A stretch of DNA of 64,000 nucleotides from Penium margaritaceum. Its lineage: Eukaryota > Streptophyta > Zygnematophyceae > Desmidiales > Peniaceae. Positions 22,964 through 36,969 of this stretch are shown piece by piece (position 1 is the stretch's first letter; each line of letters begins with the position of its first letter). The position numbers and the translations under genes are program-made. The notes beneath the pieces are model-generated. The model ran no database searches. It saw only the letters and a list, made by a program, of their open reading frames with translations, and had not been told where the DNA came from. The stretch is from contig SZWC01004737.1 in assembly GCA_023375785.1 (NCBI GenBank), positions 46,700 through 110,699 on the forward strand. Direction: 5' to 3'.

Positions 22964-25900
22964 AGCTGGTGTTCCCAAGCCATTGTTTCCCCCTCTGACC
23001 ATTTGTGACTCATATTATAGGTTGTCATCGTTGACCGCACACATCGGATTTCTTTGGTCAAAGGCAGTACATATGCCTAATTTGGTCGGTCCTTGTGGAT
23101 GGTAACCACACCGTGCTACTACTTATTGAAGGTCGTTGTACTTGCTACTTGAAAACTAATATTCCAAAACCATTGTTTCCCCCTCTGACCACTTGTGCCT
23201 CGTGTTATGGGTTGTGAAGGTTGATCACCCATACTAAAATTCTTTGGTCATGGTCAGTGACATATGCCTAGTTTGGTTGTTCGGTGTGCATATTTGCCAC
23301 ACTGTGCCACTACGTATTGAGGTTCTTTGTCCTTTCTGGTCGATACATAGGGTTCCCAGACCACTGTCTATCCCTCTGACCATTTGTGACTCGTGTTATG
23401 AGTTGTCAATGATGACCACACATATTGGATTTCTTTGCTTGTAGTCAGTGACATATGCATCCTTTGGTTGGTCACTGTGCACGCTAGTCACACCGTGCAA
23501 CTACTTGTTGAATGTCTTTGAACTTGCTAGTTGATAACTAGTGTTCCCAACCCAGTGTTTCCCCCTCTGGTCATTTGTGACCCGTGTTATGAGTTTTCAA
23601 CGTTGACCACACACAGTGAAATTCTTCTGGTCATGGTTAGTGGCATATGCCTACTTTGGTCTATCACTGTACATGGTTGTCACGCTGTGTTGCTACATAC
23701 TAAAGGTCTTTGTGCTTTCTAGTTGATACCTAGTGTTCCCAAACCATTGTTACCCCTTTGACTATCTGTGACTCTTGTTGTGAGTTGTCAACATTGACCA
23801 CATGAAGTGAAATTCTTTGGTCATGGTCAGTGACATATGCATGCTTTAGTTGGTCACAGTGCATGGTAGCGACGTTGTGCCACTACATATTGAATGTCTT
23901 TGTACGTGCTAATCGATAACTATTATTCACAAACCATTGTTTCCCCCTCTGACCATTTGTTACTCGTGTTATGAGTTGTCAAGGGTGACCATACATAGTG
24001 ACATTCTTTGGTCATGGACAGTGACCAATGCCTATTTTGGTTGGTCATTGTACATGGTGGCCACACTCTGCCACTACTTTTTAAAGGTCCCTGTGCTTGC
24101 TAGTTGATACCTCGTGCTCCCAAGCTATTGTTTCCCCCTCAGACCATTTGTGACTCGTATTATCAGTTGTCAATGTTGACCACACACAGCAGATATCTTT
24201 GGTCAAAGGCAGTACACATGCGTACTTTGGTCGGTCATTGTACATGGTAGCAACACCGTGCTCCTACTTATTGAAGGTAATTGTAATTTCTAGTTGAAAA
24301 CTTATGTTTTGAAACCATTGTTTCCCCCTCTGAACATTTGTGACTCGTGTTATGGGTTGTGAACATTGACCACCAATACGAAATTTCTTTGGTCATGGTC
24401 ACTGACATATGCCTAGTTTGGTCGTTTGTTGTGCATAGTAGCCACACCGTGCCTCTGCGTATTGAAGTTCTTTGTCCTTTCTAGTGGATACATAGGATTC
24501 CCAAACAATTGTGTCTCCCTCTGACCATTTGTGACTCGTGTTATAAGCTATCAATGTTGATCACACATAGTGGATTTCTTTGATCATAGTGACTGACATA
24601 TGCATCCTTTGGTTGGTCAATGTACACGCTCGCCACAGCGTGCTACAACTTGTTGAAGGTCTCTGTACTGGCTAGTTGATAACTAGTGTTCCCAACCCAT
24701 TGTTTCCCCCTCTGACCATTTGTGAGTCGTGATATAAGTTTTCAATGTTTACCACACACTAAGAAATTCTTTTGGTCATGGTTAGTGGCATATGCCTACT
24801 TTGGTTTGTCGCTATACATGGTTGCCACTCCGTGTCACTACGTACTGGAGGTCTTTGTGCTTTCTAGTTGATAGCCAGTGTTCCCAAGCCTATTGTTAAC
24901 CCCTCTAACTATCTGTGACTCTTGTTGTGAGTTATCAACGTTGACTACATGAAGTGAAATTCTTTGGTCATGGTCAGTGACATATGCATACTTTGGTTGG
25001 TCACTGTGCATGGTAGCCACACTGTGCCACTACATAGTTGTCTTTATACTTGCTAATTGAGAACTAGTATTCACAAACCATTTTTCCCCCTCCAACCATT
25101 GGTGACTTGTGTTATGAGTTGTCAAAGTTGACCACTCATAGTGACATTCTTTGGTCATGGTCAGTGACACATGCCTACTTTGGTTGGTCATAGTCAATGG
25201 TAGCCACACCATGATACTACTTGTTGAAGGTCATTGTGCTTGCTAGTTGATACCTGGTGTTCCCAAACCATTGTTTCCCCCTCTGACCATTTGTAACTGG
25301 TATAATGAGTTTTCAACGTTGACCACATACAGCGGATTTCTCTGGTCAAAGGCAGTACATATACCTACTTTGGTCGGTCACTGTGTATGGTAGCGACACC
25401 GTGCTACTACTTGTTGAAGGTCTTTGTACTTGCTAGTTGGAAACTAATATTCCGAAACCATTGTTGACCCCTCCGACCATTTGTGACTCGTGTTATGGGT
25501 TGTCAACGTTGACCACCCATACTAAAATTCGTTGGTCATGGTCAGTGACATGTGCCTAGTTTGGCTCTTTGGTGTGCATAGTAGCCACAACCTGCAACTA
25601 CGTATTGAAGTTCTTTGTCCTTTCTAGTCGATACATAGGGTTCCCAAAGTAGTGTCTCTTTCTATCACCATTTGTGACTCGTGTTAGGAGTTGTCAATGT
25701 TGACCACACATAGATCATTTCTTTGGTCATAGTAAGTGACATGTGCATCCTTTGGTTGATCACTGTGCACGCTAGCCACTATTTGTTGAAGTTCTTTGTA
25801 CTTGCTAGTTGATAACTAGTGTTCCCAACCCATTGTTTCCCCCTCTGACCATTTGTGACTCATGTTATGAGTTTTCAACGTTGACCACACACTGTGAAAT

Positions 25901-28900
25901 TCTTTTGGTCATGGTTAGTGGCATATGCCTGCTTTATCTTGTCAATGGACATGGTTGCCACGTAGTGTCACTACGTCCTGAAGGTATTTGTGTTCTCTAG
26001 TAGATAGCAAGTGTTCCCAAACCATTGTTACCCCCCTCTGACTATCTTTGAATCTTGTTGTGAGTTGTCAACGTTGACCACATGAAGTGAAATTCTTTGG
26101 TCATTGTCAGTGACATATGCATTTTTTGGTTGGTCACTACGCATGGTAGCCACACTCTGCCACTACATATTGAAGGTCTTTGTACTTGCTAATCGATAAC
26201 TAGTATTCACAAACCATTGTTTCCTCCTCTGACTATTTGTGACTCCTGTTATGAGTTGTCAAAGTTGACCACACATAGTGACATTCTTTGGTCATGGTCG
26301 GTGACACATGCCTACTTTGGTTGGTCATTGTACATGGTAGCCATTCGGTGCCACTACTTGTTATAGGTTTGTACTTGCTAGTTGATAACTAGTGTTTCCA
26401 ACCCATTTTTTCCCCCTCTGACCATTCGTGATTCGTGTTATGAGTTTTCAACGTTGATCACATACTGTGATGATCGTTTGGTCATGGTTAGTGGCATATG
26501 CCTACTTTGGTTTGTCACTGTACATGGTTGACAAGTCGTTTCACTAGGTAGTGAAGGTCTTTGTTCTTTCTAGTTGATAGCCAGTATTCCCCAACCATTG
26601 CTCCCCCCTCTGACTATGTGTGACTCTTTTTCTGAGTTCTCAATGCGGACCACATGAAGTGAAATTCTTTGGTCATGGTCATTGACATATGCATACTTTG
26701 GTTTGTCACTGTGCATGGTAACCATACTCTGCCACTAGATATTAAAGGTCTCTGTACTTGTTAATCGACAACTAGTATTCACAAACCATTGTCCCTCCCT
26801 CTGATCATTTGTTTCTCGTGTTACAAGTTGCCAAAGATGACAACACATAGTGACATTCTTTGGTCATGGTAAGTGAAACATGCCTACTTTGGTTGGTCAT
26901 TGTACATGGCAGCCACACCGTGCCACTACTTATTGAAGGTCCTTGTGCTTGCTATGTGGTACCTGGTGTTCCTAAGCCATTGCTTCCCCCTTTGACCATT
27001 TGTGACTGGCATTATAAGTTGTCAACGTAGGCCACACACAGCGGATTTCTTTGGTTAAAGGTAGTACATATGCGTACTTTGGTCGTTCATTGTGCATGGT
27101 AGCCACACCATGCTACTACTTATGGAAGTTCGTTGTACTTGCTAGTTGAAAACAAATATTTCGCAACCATTGTTTCCCCCTCTGACCATTTGTGACTCGT
27201 GTTATGGGTTGTGAATATTGACCATCCATGCTGAAATTCTTTGGACATGGTCAGTGACATATGCCTAGTTTGGTTGTTTTGTGTGCATAGAAGCCACACC
27301 GTGCCACCACGTATTGAAGTTCTTTGTCCATTCTAGTTGATACATAGGGTTCCCAAACCAATGTCTTTCCCTCTGACCATTTTTGACTCGTGTTATGATT
27401 TGTCAATGTTCACCACACATAGTGGATTTCTTTGGTCATAGTCAATGACATATGCATCCTTTGCTTGGTCACTGTGCACGCTAGCAACACCGTGCCACTA
27501 CTTGTTGAAGGTTTTTGTACTTGCTAGTCGATAACTAGTGTTCCCAATCCATTGTTTCCCCCTCTGACCATTTTTGACTCGTGTTATGAGTTTTCAACGT
27601 TGACCACACACTGTGAAATTCTTTTGGTTATGGTTAGTGACATATCCCTACTTTGGTTTGTCACTGTTCTTGGTTGTCAGGCCGTGTCACTACGTACTGA
27701 AGGTCTTTGTGCTTTCTAGTTGATAGCCAGTGTTCCCAAACCAGTGTTACCCCCTCTAATTATCTCCGACTCTTCTTTTGAGTTGTCAACGTTGACCACA
27801 TGAAGTGAAATTCTTTTGTCATGGTCAGTGATGTATGCATACTTTGGTTGAATACTGTGCATGGTAGCCACGTTGTGCCACTACATATTGAAGTTCTTTG
27901 TACTTGCTCATTGATAACTAGTATTCACAAACCATTGTTTTCCCCTCTGACCATTTGTGACTTGTGTTATGAGTTGTCAAAGTTGACTACACAGTGACAT
28001 TCTTTGGTCATGGTCAGTGACCCATGCCTACTTTGGTTGGTCATTGTACATGGTAGCCACACTGTGCCACTACTTATTCAAGGTCCCTGTGCTTGCTAGT
28101 TGATACCTGGTGTTCCCAACCCATTGTTTCCCCCTCTGACCATTTGTGACTTGTATTATGAGTTGTCAATGTTGACAACACACAGCAGATTACGTTGGTC
28201 AAAGGAAGTGCATATGCCTACTTTGGTCGGTCATTGTGCATAAAAGCCACACCGTGCTATTACTTATTGAAGGTCGTTGTACTTGCTAGTTGAAAACTAA
28301 TATTCCGAAACCATTGTTTCCCCCTCTGACCGTTTGTGAATTGTGTTATGGGTTGTGAACGTTGACCACTCATACTGAAATTCTTTGGTCATGGTCAGTG
28401 ACATATGCCTAGTTTGGTTGTTCGGTGTGCATAGAAACCACATCATGCCACTACGTATTGAAGTTTTTTGTCCCTCGTAGTCGATACATAGGGTTTCCAG
28501 ACCATTGTCTCTCCCTCTGACCATTTGGGACTTGTGTTATGAGTTGTCAATGTTGACGACACATAGTGGACTTCTTTAATCATAGTGAGTGACGTATGCA
28601 TCCTTTGGTTGGTCACTGTGCACGCTAGACACACCGTGCAACTACTTGATGAAGGTCTTTGTATGTGCCAGTTGATAACTAGTGTTCCCAATCCATTGTT
28701 TCCCCCTCTGATCATTTGTGACTCGTGTTATAAGTTTTCAATGTTGACCACACACTGTGAAATTCTTTTGGTCATGGTTTGTGGCATTTGCCTAATTTGG
28801 GTTGTCACTGTACATGGTTGCCACGCCGTGTCACTACGCACTGAATGTCTTTGTGCTTTCTAGTTGATAGCCAGTGTTCCCAAACCATTGTTAACCCATA

Positions 28901-31900
28901 TGAATATATGTGAATCTTGTTGTCAGTTGTCAGCGTTGACCACATGAAGTGAAATTCTTTGGTCATGGTCAGTGACATATGCATACTTTGGTTGGTCACT
29001 GTGCATGGTAGCCACACTGTGCCACTACCCGTTGAAGGTCTTTGTACTTGCTAATCGATGTATAGTATTCAAAAACCATTGTTTCCTCCTTTGACCATTT
29101 GTGACCTGTATTATGCGTTCTCAAAGTTGAGCACACATAGTGACATTTTTTGGTCATGGTCAGTGGCACATGCCTACTTTGTTTGGTTATTTTACATGGT
29201 AGCCACACCGTGCCACTACTTATTGAAGGTCCTTGTGCTTGCTAGTTGATACCTGGTTTTCCAAACCACAGTTTCCCCCTCTGACACTTTGTGACTCGTA
29301 TTGTGAGTTGTCAACGTTGACCACACACAACAGACTCGTTTGGTCAAAGGCAGTACATATGCCTTCTTTGGTCGGTCATTGGGCATGGTAACCACGCCGT
29401 GCTAGTACTTTCAAGATCGTTGTACTTGCTAGTTAAAAACTAATAATCCGGAACCATTGTTCCCCCCTCTGACCATTTGTGACTTGTGGTATGGGTTGTG
29501 GACGTTGACCACCCATACTGAAATTCTTTGGTCATGGTCAGTGACATATGCCTAGTTTTGTTGTTCGGTGTGCATTGTAGCCACACTGTGCTACTATGTA
29601 TTGACGTTATTTGTCTTTCCTAGTCAATACATATGGTTCCCAGACCATTGTCTCTCCCTCTAACCATTTGTGACTCGTGTTATTAGTTGTGAATGTTGAC
29701 CAGACAAACTGGACTTCTTCGGTCATAGTCAGTGATGTATGCATCCTTTGGTTGGTCACTGTGCACGCTAGCCACACCGCGCCACTACTTGTTGAAGGTC
29801 TTTGTAATTGCATGTTGATAACTATTGTTCCAAACCCATTGTTTCCCCCTCTGACCATTTATGACTTGTGTTATGAGTTTTCAACGTTGACCACACACCG
29901 TGAAACTCTTTTGGTCAAGGTTAGTGGCATATGCCTACTTTGGTTTGTCACTGTACATGGTTGCCACACTGTGTCACTACGTACTGAAGTTCTTTGTGCT
30001 TTCTAGTTGATAGCCAGTATTCCCAAACCATTGTTACCTCCTCTGACTATATTTTACTCTTGTTGTGAGTTGTAAACATTGACAACATGAAGTGAAATTC
30101 TTTGGTCATGGTCAGTGACATATGCATACTTTGGTTGGTCACTGTGCATGGTAGCCACAATGTGCCATTACATATTGAAGTTCTTTGTACTTGCTCATCA
30201 ATAACTAGTATTCACAAACCATTGTTTCCCCCTCTGACCATTTGTGACCCGTGTTATGTGTTGTCAAAGATGACCACACATAGTGACATTCTTTAATCAT
30301 GGTCAGTGACACATGCCTACTTTGGTTGGTCATTGTACATGGTAGCCACACCGTGCCACTACTTATTAAGAGTCCTTGTGCTTGCTAGATGATACCTGAT
30401 GTTCCCAAACCATTGTTTCGCCCTCTGACCATTTGTGACTCTTATTATGAGTTGTCAATATTGACCACACACAGCGGATTTTATTGGTCAAGGGCGGTAC
30501 ATATGCCTTAAGTCGGTCATTGTGCATGGTAGCCACACCGTGCCACTTCTGATTGAAGGTCGTTGTACTTGCTAGTTTAAAACTAATATTCCGAAACCAT
30601 TTATTCCCCATCTTACCATTTGTGACTCGTGTTATGGGTTGTGAACGATGACCCACCATACTGAAATTCTTTGGACATGGTCAGTGACATATGCCTAGTT
30701 TGGTTGTTCGGTGTGCATAGTAGCCACACCGTGCCACTATGTGTTGAAGTTGTTTGTCCTTTCTAGTCAATACATAGGGTTCCCAAACCATTGTCTCTCC
30801 CTCTGACCATTTGTGACTTGTGTTATGAGTTGTCAATGTTGACCACACATAGTGCACTTCTTTGGTCATAGTCAGTGACGTATGCATCCTTTGGTTGAAC
30901 AGCACGCTAGCCACACCATGCCTCTAGTTGTTGAAGGTCTCTGTACTTGCGAGTTGATAACGAGTGTTCTCAACCCATTGTTTCCCCCTCTGACCATTTG
31001 TGACTCGTGTTATGACTTTTCAACATTGAACACACACTGTGAAAATCTTTTGGTCATGGTTAGTGGCATGTGCCTACTTTGGTTTGTCACTGTACATGGT
31101 TGCCACGCCGTGTCACTACGTATCAAAGATCTTTGTGCTTTCCAGTTGATAGCCAGTATTACCAAACCATTGTTACCCCCTCTGACTATATGTGACTCTT
31201 GTTGTGAGTTGTCAACGTTGACCACATGAAGTGAAATTCTTTGGTCATGGTCAGTGGCATATGCATACTTTGGTTGGTCACTGTGCATGGTAGCCACACT
31301 CTGCCACACTTTGTACTTACTAATCAATAACTAGTATGCTCAAACCATTGTTTCCCCCTTTGACCACTTGTGACTCATGTTATGAGTTGTCAAAGATGAC
31401 CACACATAGTGAGATTCTTTGGTCATGGTCAGTGACACATGCCTACTTTGGTTGGTCATTGTACATGGCAGCCACACCGTGCCACTACTTATTGAAGGTC
31501 CCTGTGCTTGCTAGTTGATGCCTGTAGTTCTCAAACCATTGTTCCCCCCCCTAGGCCATTTGTGACTTGTATTATGACTTGTCAATGTTGACCACACACA
31601 ACCGATTTTATTGGTCAAAGGCAATACATATGCCTACTTTGGTTGGTCATTGTACATGGTAGCCACACCGTGCTACTACTTATTGAAGGTCATTGTACTT
31701 GCTAGTTGAAAACTAACATTCTAAAACCATTGTTTTCCCCTTTGACCATTTGTGACGCGTGTTATGGGTTGTGAAAGTTGACTACCCGTACTGAAATTCT
31801 TTGGTCATGGTCAGTGACATATGCCTAGTTTGGTTGTTAAGTGTGCATAGTAGCCACACCGTTCCACTATGTATTGAAGTAATTTGTCCTTTTCTAGTCG

Positions 31901-32672
31901 ATACATGGGGTTCCCAAACCATTGTCTCTCCCTTTGACCATTTGTGACTCGTGTGATGAGTTGTCAATGTTGACCCCACATAGTGGACTTACTTGGACAT
32001 ACTTAGTGACGTATGCATCCTTTGGTTTGTCATTGTGCACGCTAGCCACAACGTGCCACTACTTGTTGAAGGTCTTTGTACTTGCTAGTTGATGACTAGT
32101 GTTCCCAACCCATTGTTTCTGCCTCTGACCATTTGCAACCCGTGTTATGAGTTTTCAAAGTCGACCACACACTGTGAAATTCTTTTGGTCATGGTTAGTG
32201 GCATATGCCTACTTTGGTTTGTCACTGTACATGGTTTCCACGCAATGTCACTACGTACTGAAGGTCTTTGTGCTTTCTAGTTGATAGCCAGTGTTCTCAG
32301 ACCATTGTTACCCCCTGTGACTATCTGTGACTTTTGATGTGAGTTGTCAACGTTGACCACATGAAGTGAAATGCTTTGGTCATGGTCAGTGACATATGCA
32401 TACTTTGGTTGGTCACTGTGCATGGTAGCCACACTGTGCCACTACATATTGAAGGTCTTTGTACTTGCTAATTGAGAACTAGTATTCACAAACCATTGTT
32501 TCCCCCTCTGACCATTTGTGACTTGTGTTATGAGCTGTTAAAGTTGACCACGCATAGTGACATCCTTTGGTCATGGTCAGTGACACATGCTTTCTTTGGT
32601 TGGTCATCATACATGGTAGCCACACCGTGCTACTATTTATTGAAGGTCCCTGTGCTTGCTAGTTGATAGCTG
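22964..32672. repeat. 191-bp satellite, hexameric HOR, block 3
   Basis: About 51 monomers. B markers lie near 23268, 24412, 25553, 27265, 28408, 29549, 30692 and 31827. Units from 27 kb to 32 kb are very regular (1,135-1,143 bp). At about 26.34-26.40 kb an F monomer runs into the end of C, so one unit lacks A and B. The first 1.6 kb or more shares variants with the start of block 2, 15.09 kb to the left. Confidence 0.94.
27169..28312. repeat. Representative HOR unit, 1,144 bp, six monomers
   Basis: Measured from the ATTG of the shared CCATTGT motif the monomers are B 27169-27359, C 27360-27550, D 27551-27742, E 27743-27933, F 27934-28122 and A 28123-28312, all 189-192 bp. Diagnostic words: A has CAGCGGATTTC-type sequence and CGTGCTACTAC; B has TTATGGGTTGTGAAC and CCTAGTTTGG; C has GACGTATGCATCC and CACGCTAGCC; D has GAGTTTTCAACG and GTTGCCACGCCGTGTC; E has CACATGAAGTGAAA; F has GTCAAAGTTGACC and GTGACACATGCC. 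Confidence 0.9.
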
Positions 32673-33263
32673 TGTCAGAAAAATGCAAGGAATGGGGGCA
32701 GGAAGAGCAGAAGCAAGCAGAAGCAATTGATTATGCAGGAGCTTGGAAGCAAAGTGACGGAAGCAGAAAGGTGAGTGCAGGCCCATGGAGTTAGTCGCAG
32801 AGCCTTGGGATAGGCGAGGCCTAGGGCTCCGAGGTACGCAGGCGGAGAGGAGAGCGAAGCGAGTGACCCAATGAGGTTGAGCAAAGGACCGAAGGTGACA
32901 AAGCAAAGAGCTGCGAGGAGAGAGTGGTGGGCAAAAGACGGTAGGAGCAAGCAGAGCGAGAGCACGGCGGCGAAGCCGTAGAACCAGAGGGAACAGGATG
33001 AACACAACTCTTCGGGCTAGCTCGAGGGAATGAACATCCCTGGTATAAAAAGATACAACAGGCCAATTAAGCAATCACCGGCTATTTTCTGCTAGCCAGA
33101 CGCGGGTGACAGGTGTCATTCTATTAGGGGATGACTTGACGGTAGGGTTAGAACGGTCGAGTGACTGGAGAGCCGTTGGTCAAGGTGGCTTAGTCGTTGG
33201 ACTTGAACCGTTATTGAGACCAAGATTGATATTTTCATCTCTTGTCAAGGCTTCATTCTAACA
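32673..33263 (-). repeat. E3/E4 left LTR (591 bp)
   Basis: Begins TGTCAGAAAAATGC and ends TTCTAACA, followed by the polypurine-tract complement CCCCCC at 33264-33269. Confidence 0.9.
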
Positions 33264-34069
33264 CCCCCCTTGAAGCTTGACAAGAGGTAAGAAGGCAAGG
33301 GGAATGGTCGGTAGTAACGCTCCCAGTATTCCACCCCATTAGAGGATGTGGGAGATTGCGGAGTTCGAGGCTGTTCTTTGATGGCTCAAAGTTCTGCTTC
33401 TTCCTCCATTCTCCTGTGATCTCTGATGAATGGTTGCAGCTGAAATCGGCGTTCCTCCAGAAGTTCACTATATGGAGGAGGGTCAAGAGCGGCCGGCCGG
33501 GGGTCTAGGGATTTTTCTCCTGTGTTTGAACAGTAGTCCCTAAGAGCGTGGATAGTCCGGAAGATAGCCTGATGACGATGTGCCACAATGATGGGGTTGA
33601 ACTCGTCGTAAGTGCTCATGTAGAGAAGATCTCGCAGTTGAGTTTGGGCAATGCCATACTCTCGTCTTCCTCGTGCTGTTCTGCGGGCTTCTCTGCTTCC
33701 AATTTTTTGCAGTACGTCAAGGAGGTTATATCCGTATATGTCCAACGTGGCGATTTCACGTCGCAGTTGACGACGCCATCGTTCAAAGTTGTGACTCCCA
33801 TCGGGTGTGAATCAAAGTGGAGCAATGTTACCGGTTAGGGAGGTGACTTCATTCTAAAGAAGGATGGTACGTCCTTGCTCTTCCATAGAAGTGAAGGAGA
33901 GCTGCAGTGGGTAGGATGAAGTGCCAGGAAGAGGACAGTAGGTGCTGATGAGGGAGAAGTCATGACCAGAATCTTGAAGGTGATCAGATATTGTAGAATG
34001 ATGACAACTTACAAATGGCGGTGCGACTGAGCAGATGATGAAGGCGGATGATGGCAGAGGAAGGTGATG

Positions 34070-34590
34070 GAGAAGTGGGTGCAGAAACAAAACCACGTGC
34101 GCTGCGGAAGTTTCGGTGTGGTCGCAGGTTGACGCGGAAAGAGCGATGTGACTGGGTGGATCCTTGTGCCGAGCAGATGATGGCGAAGGAATGCTGAGCG
34201 GAGGAGTGGGTGCAGGGGGCCAAACCACGTGTGCTGCTGTGATAGAGGGATAGAATGCGGCAAGGAGAAGGCGGTTGCCAATGCGCCGCGAGAAATCTGC
34301 TACCAGCGTGGGTGCAGGCTGCTGCAAATTGGGCAGTCAGCGCGTGCAGGTCCGTGTGCTGGCCACAGATGCTGTGGATAAGCAAGCAGAAATGAGTGAA
34401 ATAGGAGTGGGCGCAGGGGCGAAACAATGTGCGCTACAGAAGTTTCGGCGTTGGCGCAGGTCGTTGTGGAACGGGAGATGCGACCGAGTGGGTCCTTGTA
34501 CCCAGCAGAAGATGGAACGATGACGGTGGAAAAGAGGAGATAGTTGCTGGCTGAGTGGGCGCAGGGGTGGAACCACGTGCGCTGATGAAG
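34070..34590 (-). repeat. E3 internal CACGTG modules (4 copies)
   Basis: Module starts lie near 34074, 34206, 34407 and 34555. The spacing alternates between about 130-150 and 200 bp because two modules carry the extra GCGGAAGTTTCGG segment. Confidence 0.7.
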
Positions 34591-35561
34591 AAGGCTGATG
34601 CGGAGGTGGCACGGACGATGCAGATGATGATGGGCAGCGCGAGGAAGGCTGATGAGGCTGGGTTGAGGCAGGAGGCTGAGGGGCGAAGGCAACAGAGGAA
34701 GATGAAGATGAAAATGACGCGGAGATGAAGAAGGGGAAGGCTGATGAAGATGAGGGCGTGGCAGAGGCGGAGGATGGAGGTCGCTTCGGGCATAAGATGG
34801 CGAGAAGGGAAGCGGCACAGTAGTGAGTGCGAGTGAGGTGGCCAAGTACTCTACTTCTAGGAGAGTGACGGCTTGTTCCCCAATTGGCAAGAGACCGACG
34901 AGCAGGAAGAGTGGCGGTGTCCGATGTCCTGACAGTGAGAGGATGTTGGCTGCAGCGGTGGAACTCATGCAGCAAGCAGGGACACTGGTTCACTGATGTC
35001 AGGAGAGTGACAACTTGTTCCCCAGTTGGCTCGCAATGGGAGCAGGAAGACTGGTGGTGTCTGATGTCCTCACGGCGAGATTCACACTGCTGCTGGTGAC
35101 AACGTGAGAAGGCAGTGCAAGGATGCAGCTCGAGAGGGAGAAAGCAGAGGAGCTTAGGAGGTTGAGGCTGATGTAATTGGGCTGGCTGATGATGGGAGTT
35201 GAGGAAGACGGAGGCACTTGCGGCGGCTGAGGTGATAAGAGGTAGCACATTGTAGATGGTAGGAAGCTTCTTGGAAGTTGACAATAGGCGGCGGCTCGGG
35301 AGCTGCTTTCAGCTGTTGTGGACGAAAGGTCACCAATTGTCAGCCATGGGCGCAGAATGGGCGCAGGGCTTTCCCAGGATGACGAGATGTTTCTTTAGCG
35401 CGAGGAGCACTTCAAACAGTACTGCTGATGTCAGCTTCTGATGAAGCGGAGAAGTGCGAAGTGGCGGTGATGGCGGCGGAGGAGTGTAGATCCGAGAGGG
35501 GAAGCAGTGACGGCGGCAGATTGATGACTTGGTCACGGGGCACCAGGTGATGTCGGGTGAT

Positions 35562-35573
35562 GCTCTAATACCA
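35562..35573 (-). other. E3 primer binding site (initiator tRNA-Met)
   Basis: TGGTATTAGAGC on the minus strand, one base off the initiator tRNA-Met complement. It abuts the middle LTR. Confidence 0.8.
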
Positions 35574-36165
35574 TGTCAGAAGAATGCAAGGACTGGGGGC
35601 GGCAAGGGCAGAAGCAAGCTGAAGCAATGGATCATGCAGGAGATTGGTAGCGAAGTGACGGAAGCAGAAAGGTGAGTGCGGGCCCACGGAGTAAGTCGTA
35701 GAGCCTTGAGAGAGGTGAGGCGCCGGGGCTCCGAGGTAGGCAGGAGAAGAGGAGAACGAAGCAAGTAACGTGATGAGGTTGAGCGAAGGACCGACAGTGA
35801 CGAAGCGAAGAGCTACGAGGACAGAGTGGTGGGCAAAAGACGGTAGGAGCGAGCAGAGCGAGAGAACAGCAGTGAAGCCGCAGAACTAGAGGGAACAAGA
35901 TGAACAGAACTGTTCTGGTTAGCTCGAGGGAATGAACATCCTTGGTATAAAAATACACAACAGAACAAACAAGCAAAGCAACGGCTTCTTTCTGCTAGCC
36001 GGACGCGGGTGAAAGATGTCAGTTTTTTAGGTGATGACTTGATGGTAGGGTCCGAACTGTCAAGTGACCGGAGAGCCGTTGGTCAAGGTGGCTCAGTCGT
36101 TGGACTTGAAACGTTTTTTAGACCAATATTGATATTTTATCTCTTTTCAAGGCTTCATTATAACA
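35574..36165 (-). repeat. E3/E4 middle LTR (592 bp), shared by both units
   Basis: Has a primer site on its left (for the E3 internal region) and the polypurine-tract complement on its right (36166-36171, for E4), so it serves as 5' LTR of one unit and 3' LTR of the other. It shares variants such as GTGAGTGCGGGCCC with the right LTR. Confidence 0.9.
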
Positions 36166-36969
36166 CCCCCCTTGAAGCTTGACAAGAGGCAAGAAGACAA
36201 GGGGAATGGTCAGTAGTAACGCTCCCAGTATTCCACCCCATTAGAGGATGTGGGAGATTGCGGAGTGCGAGGCCGTTCTTTGATGGCTCGAGGTTGTGCT
36301 TCTTCATCCATTCTCCTGTGATATGTGATGAAGGGTTACAGCTCAAATCGTCGTTCCTCCATAAGTTCACTATATGGAGGAGGGTCAAGAGCGGCCGGAC
36401 GGGGGCTGGGGATTCTGCTCCTCTATTTGAATAGTAGTCCCTAAGAGCGTGGATAGTCCGGAAGACAGCCTGATAACGGTGTGCCAGAATGATGTGGTGG
36501 AACTCGTCATAAGTGCTCATGTAGAGAAGACCTCACAGTTGAGTTTGGCATTGCCATACTCCCGTCTTCCTCGTACTGTTCTGTGGGCTTCTCTGCTTCC
36601 AAGGTTTTGTAGTATGTCAAGGAGGTTCTATCCGTATATATCCAAGGTGGCGATTTCACGTCGCAGTTGACAACGGCATCGTTCCAAGTTGTGAATCCCA
36701 TCGGGTGTGAAGCAAAGTGGAGCAATGTTATCGGTTAGGGAGGTGAATTCATTTTAGAGAAGGATAGTACGTCGTTGCTCTTCCATAGAAGTGGAGGAGA
36801 GCTGCAGCGGGGAGGATGGAGTGCCAGGAAGAGGACGGTAGGTACTGATGAGGGAGAAGTTACGACCAGAATCTTGAAGGTGATCACACATTGCACAAGG
36901 GTGACAACGTAAAAATGGCAGTGCGACTGAGCAGATGATGAAGGCGGATGATGGCGGAGGAAGGCGATG

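Noticed and set aside
35574-36165. The middle E LTR as a solo LTR.
   Set aside because: It is joined to internal regions on both sides with proper primer site and polypurine tract, and no satellite or TSD borders it.
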